DNA of 8,307 bases, taken from Acidobacteriaceae bacterium. Its GTDB lineage: Bacteria; Acidobacteriota; Terriglobia; Terriglobales; Acidobacteriaceae. Shown piece by piece: positions 6,878 through 8,307 of this stretch. The DNA lies in NCBI GenBank assembly GCA_003166055.1, contig PMWR01000491.1:3767-12073 (forward strand). Reading direction: 5' to 3'. Made by a program: the position numbers and the translations under genes. The notes below the pieces were generated by a model, which saw only the letters and a program-made list of their open reading frames with translations, was not told where the DNA came from and ran no database searches. Position 1 is the first letter of the stretch. The number at the start of each line of letters is the position of its first letter.

Positions 6878-6884
6878 AAGGGAG
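6878..6884 (+). promoter_or_regulatory. Ribosome binding site of the ABC ATPase gene
   Basis: AAGGGAG lies 7 nt before the GTG at 6892. It supports that GTG over an in-frame TTG at 6808, which would add 28 residues that look nothing like an ABC ATPase N-terminus. The rest of the 6730-6891 divergent region must hold promoters for both directions, but I see no -35/-10 pair good enough to mark. Confidence 0.7.
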
Positions 6885-6891
6885 TCTTTCT

Positions 6892-7656
6892 GTGCTCGAA
6901 CTCCGCCGCGTCTCCAAGCACTTCTCCGGCATTCCTGCGGTCGACGACGTCAGTTTCACCGCCCGCCCCGGCGAAGTCACCGGCTACCTCGGTCCCAACG
7001 GCTCCGGCAAATCCACCACCATGAAGATGATCACTGGCCTGATTGAGATGACCCTCGGCCACATCCTCTTTGAGGGCAAGCCGATTCAGGACGACCTGAT
7101 CGCCTATAAACGCCGCATGGGCTACGTCCCCGAGGAGCCTTACCTCTACAACCACCTCTCCGGCGCGGAATACCTCACCATGGTCGCTCAGCTCCGCAAC
7201 CTACCGCCGCGCCAGTCCTCCGAATGCATTGACGGCCTGCTCCGGCTCCTCTCGCTCTACGACGATCGCCACGCCTCCATCTCCGGCTATTCCAAGGGAA
7301 TGCGCCAGAAGGTCCTCATCGCCGCGGCCCTGATGCACAATCCCCAGCTCATCCTCCTCGACGAGCCCTTTTCCGGTCTTGACGTCGGTTCGGCGCTGGT
7401 GCTCCGCAGCCTCATCCAGGAGCTCGCCGCGCGCGGCAAAGTCGTCCTCTTCAGCTCCCATGAGCTCGATACCGTTGAGCGCGTCTGCTCCCACGTCGTC
7501 ATTCTCCATCGCGGCAAGCTCGTCGCCGACGACTCCATCGAGCGCCTCCGTTCCCTCATGGCCTTGCCCAATCTTGAAGCCATCTTCTCCCAACTCGCCG
7601 TCGAACAGGACACCGGCTCCATGGCTCGCCAGATCGCGGATCTCATCCATGCGTAG
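6892..7656 (+). CDS. ABC transporter ATP-binding protein
   Basis: This 254-residue nucleotide-binding subunit hydrolyses ATP to drive the membrane permease encoded next to it. From the GTG at 6892 the first residues read as the usual LELRRVSKHFSG strand. Motifs appear in order: Walker A GPNGSGKST (34-42), a Q-loop region in which Glu replaces Gln (GYVPEEPYLY, 77-86), signature YSKGMRQK (133-140), Walker B LILLDEP (153-159), D-loop SGLD (161-164), and the H-loop His190. The family resembles ABC-2 type exporters such as the EcsA/CcmA-like group. The stop overlaps the permease start by 8 nt, so the two are translationally coupled. The substrate cannot be deduced. Confidence 0.93.
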   Translation: MLELRRVSKHFSGIPAVDDVSFTARPGEVTGYLGPNGSGKSTTMKMITGLIEMTLGHILFEGKPIQDDLIAYKRRMGYVPEEPYLYNHLSGAEYLTMVAQLRNLPPRQSSECIDGLLRLLSLYDDRHASISGYSKGMRQKVLIAAALMHNPQLILLDEPFSGLDVGSALVLRSLIQELAARGKVVLFSSHELDTVERVCSHVVILHRGKLVADDSIERLRSLMALPNLEAIFSQLAVEQDTGSMARQIADLIHA

Positions 7657-8307
7657 ATTCCTGGCCCAACTCGTTGAGCGCCTGCCGACCGATTTTCGCG
7701 TTCTCTACCGCCAGTTCCTCCTCCGCGTGGTGGATCTGGAGGCCCTGTCGATCCACGCCGACGTCATCAGCTATCTCGGCCAGTTCGCCGGCATTCTCTT
7801 CATGATCAGCCTCCTCCAGGCCGTTGGCGCGTTCTTTTCTACGCTTGGGCCCGCACCGCCACCGGAAGCGCTCGTTCCGCTCGCCTGGAATACCGAACAG
7901 TCGATGATCTCCATGATGATGCTTGTCGTCGGATTGATTACAGTCGTCAGTTGGGACTCGACCTTTCCCGACCGCCGCGACATCATGGTGCTCTCGCCGT
8001 TGCCCGTGCGCCCGAGCACCATCCTATTCGCTAAGGTCGCTGCCTCGGCCGCGATTCTGGGAATCGCCGTCATCGCGCTCAACGGTGCGTCGGCATTTGC
8101 ATGGCCCCTTGTCCTTGCCGGTGTTCCAGGCATTCTCCGCTTCAGTCCAGCCCTCTGGCTCACCATGTTTGCAGCGAGCGCCTTTCTCTACTGCGCAGTG
8201 CTCACCGTGCAGGGATTCACCGCGCTCCTGCTTCCGCGCCGCATGTTTCTGCGTCTTTCGGCTATTTTGCAGCTGGGCGCTTTCGGCCTCTTTCTCGCTG
8301 TCTACTT
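7649..8307 (+). CDS. ABC transporter permease, partial (runs off the window)
   Basis: The reading frame opens at the ATG at 7649, inside the end of the ATPase gene, and is still open at the window end after 219 codons. The N-terminal 40 residues are amphipathic and probably cytoplasmic. Hydrophobic segments then lie at about 42-63, 87-102, 128-159, 168-195 and from 203 onward, so at least five membrane spans are expected. The short motif DRRDIMVLSPLP (108-119), followed by an AKV a few residues on, resembles the cytoplasmic loop seen in ABC-2 type exporter permeases, where the 'LPLP'-like turn sits between two spans. It is the membrane partner of the preceding ATPase. The 3' part and full span count are not visible. 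Confidence 0.85.
   Translation, partial: MRRFLAQLVERLPTDFRVLYRQFLLRVVDLEALSIHADVISYLGQFAGILFMISLLQAVGAFFSTLGPAPPPEALVPLAWNTEQSMISMMMLVVGLITVVSWDSTFPDRRDIMVLSPLPVRPSTILFAKVAASAAILGIAVIALNGASAFAWPLVLAGVPGILRFSPALWLTMFAASAFLYCAVLTVQGFTALLLPRRMFLRLSAILQLGAFGLFLAVY

Noticed and set aside
6808..6891. A 28-residue extension of the ABC ATPase from a TTG
   Set aside because: The residues do not resemble ABC ATPases, and a good AAGGGAG sits 7 nt before the GTG at 6892.
1..8307. CRISPR array, tRNA or rRNA gene, insertion sequence or phage attachment site
   Set aside because: I looked for regularly spaced repeats, tRNA-like cloverleaf signals, transposase motifs and terminal inverted repeats with target duplications, and saw none.

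Overview
The window looks like chromosomal DNA of a GC-rich bacterium, most likely an acidobacterium (Terriglobia-like). This rests on three things: strongly C- or G-biased third codon positions, a hairpin repeat of the 'GGTGGGTGCCCC...GGTGGGAAAGCACGA' type, and a 'GGCTTCAGCC / GGGCTTTAGCCC' palindromic repeat. I recall both repeats as common between acidobacterial genes. The assignment is from memory and composition, not from a search.

Layout. Positions 1-353 hold no gene I can defend, but contain a palindromic repeat. Three rightward genes follow: truA (tRNA pseudouridine synthase A), an M20-family metallopeptidase, and a stand-alone M52 (hydrogenase maturation protease-like) protein whose start codon abuts a large hairpin repeat. 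The M52 gene converges, with a 6-nt gap, on a leftward cluster of three genes. In transcription order these are a secreted, C-terminally membrane-anchored SnoaL-like protein and two tandem paralogous GH29 alpha-L-fucosidases with signal peptides. A 162-nt divergent intergenic region separates this cluster from a rightward ABC exporter operon. Its ATPase is complete; its permease overlaps the ATPase by 8 nt and runs off the window end.

How the genes work together. The SnoaL-like gene and the fucosidases are on one strand with 27- and 69-nt gaps, so they are probably co-transcribed. All three products are predicted to leave the cytoplasm, which suggests periplasmic handling of fucosylated glycans. 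The ATPase and permease form one exporter of unknown substrate. truA, the M20 peptidase and the M52 protease look like unrelated housekeeping or accessory genes that share a strand.

Most interesting point. The two fucosidase genes are a mosaic. A 282-bp block differs at only 5 positions, while sequence immediately on one side drops to about two thirds identity, as expected from gene conversion. The downstream copy has also replaced two of the conserved fucose-binding histidines (by Cys and Phe) while keeping the catalytic Asp and Glu. This suggests altered specificity or loss of normal fucosidase activity. I did not find a clearly new multi-gene system.
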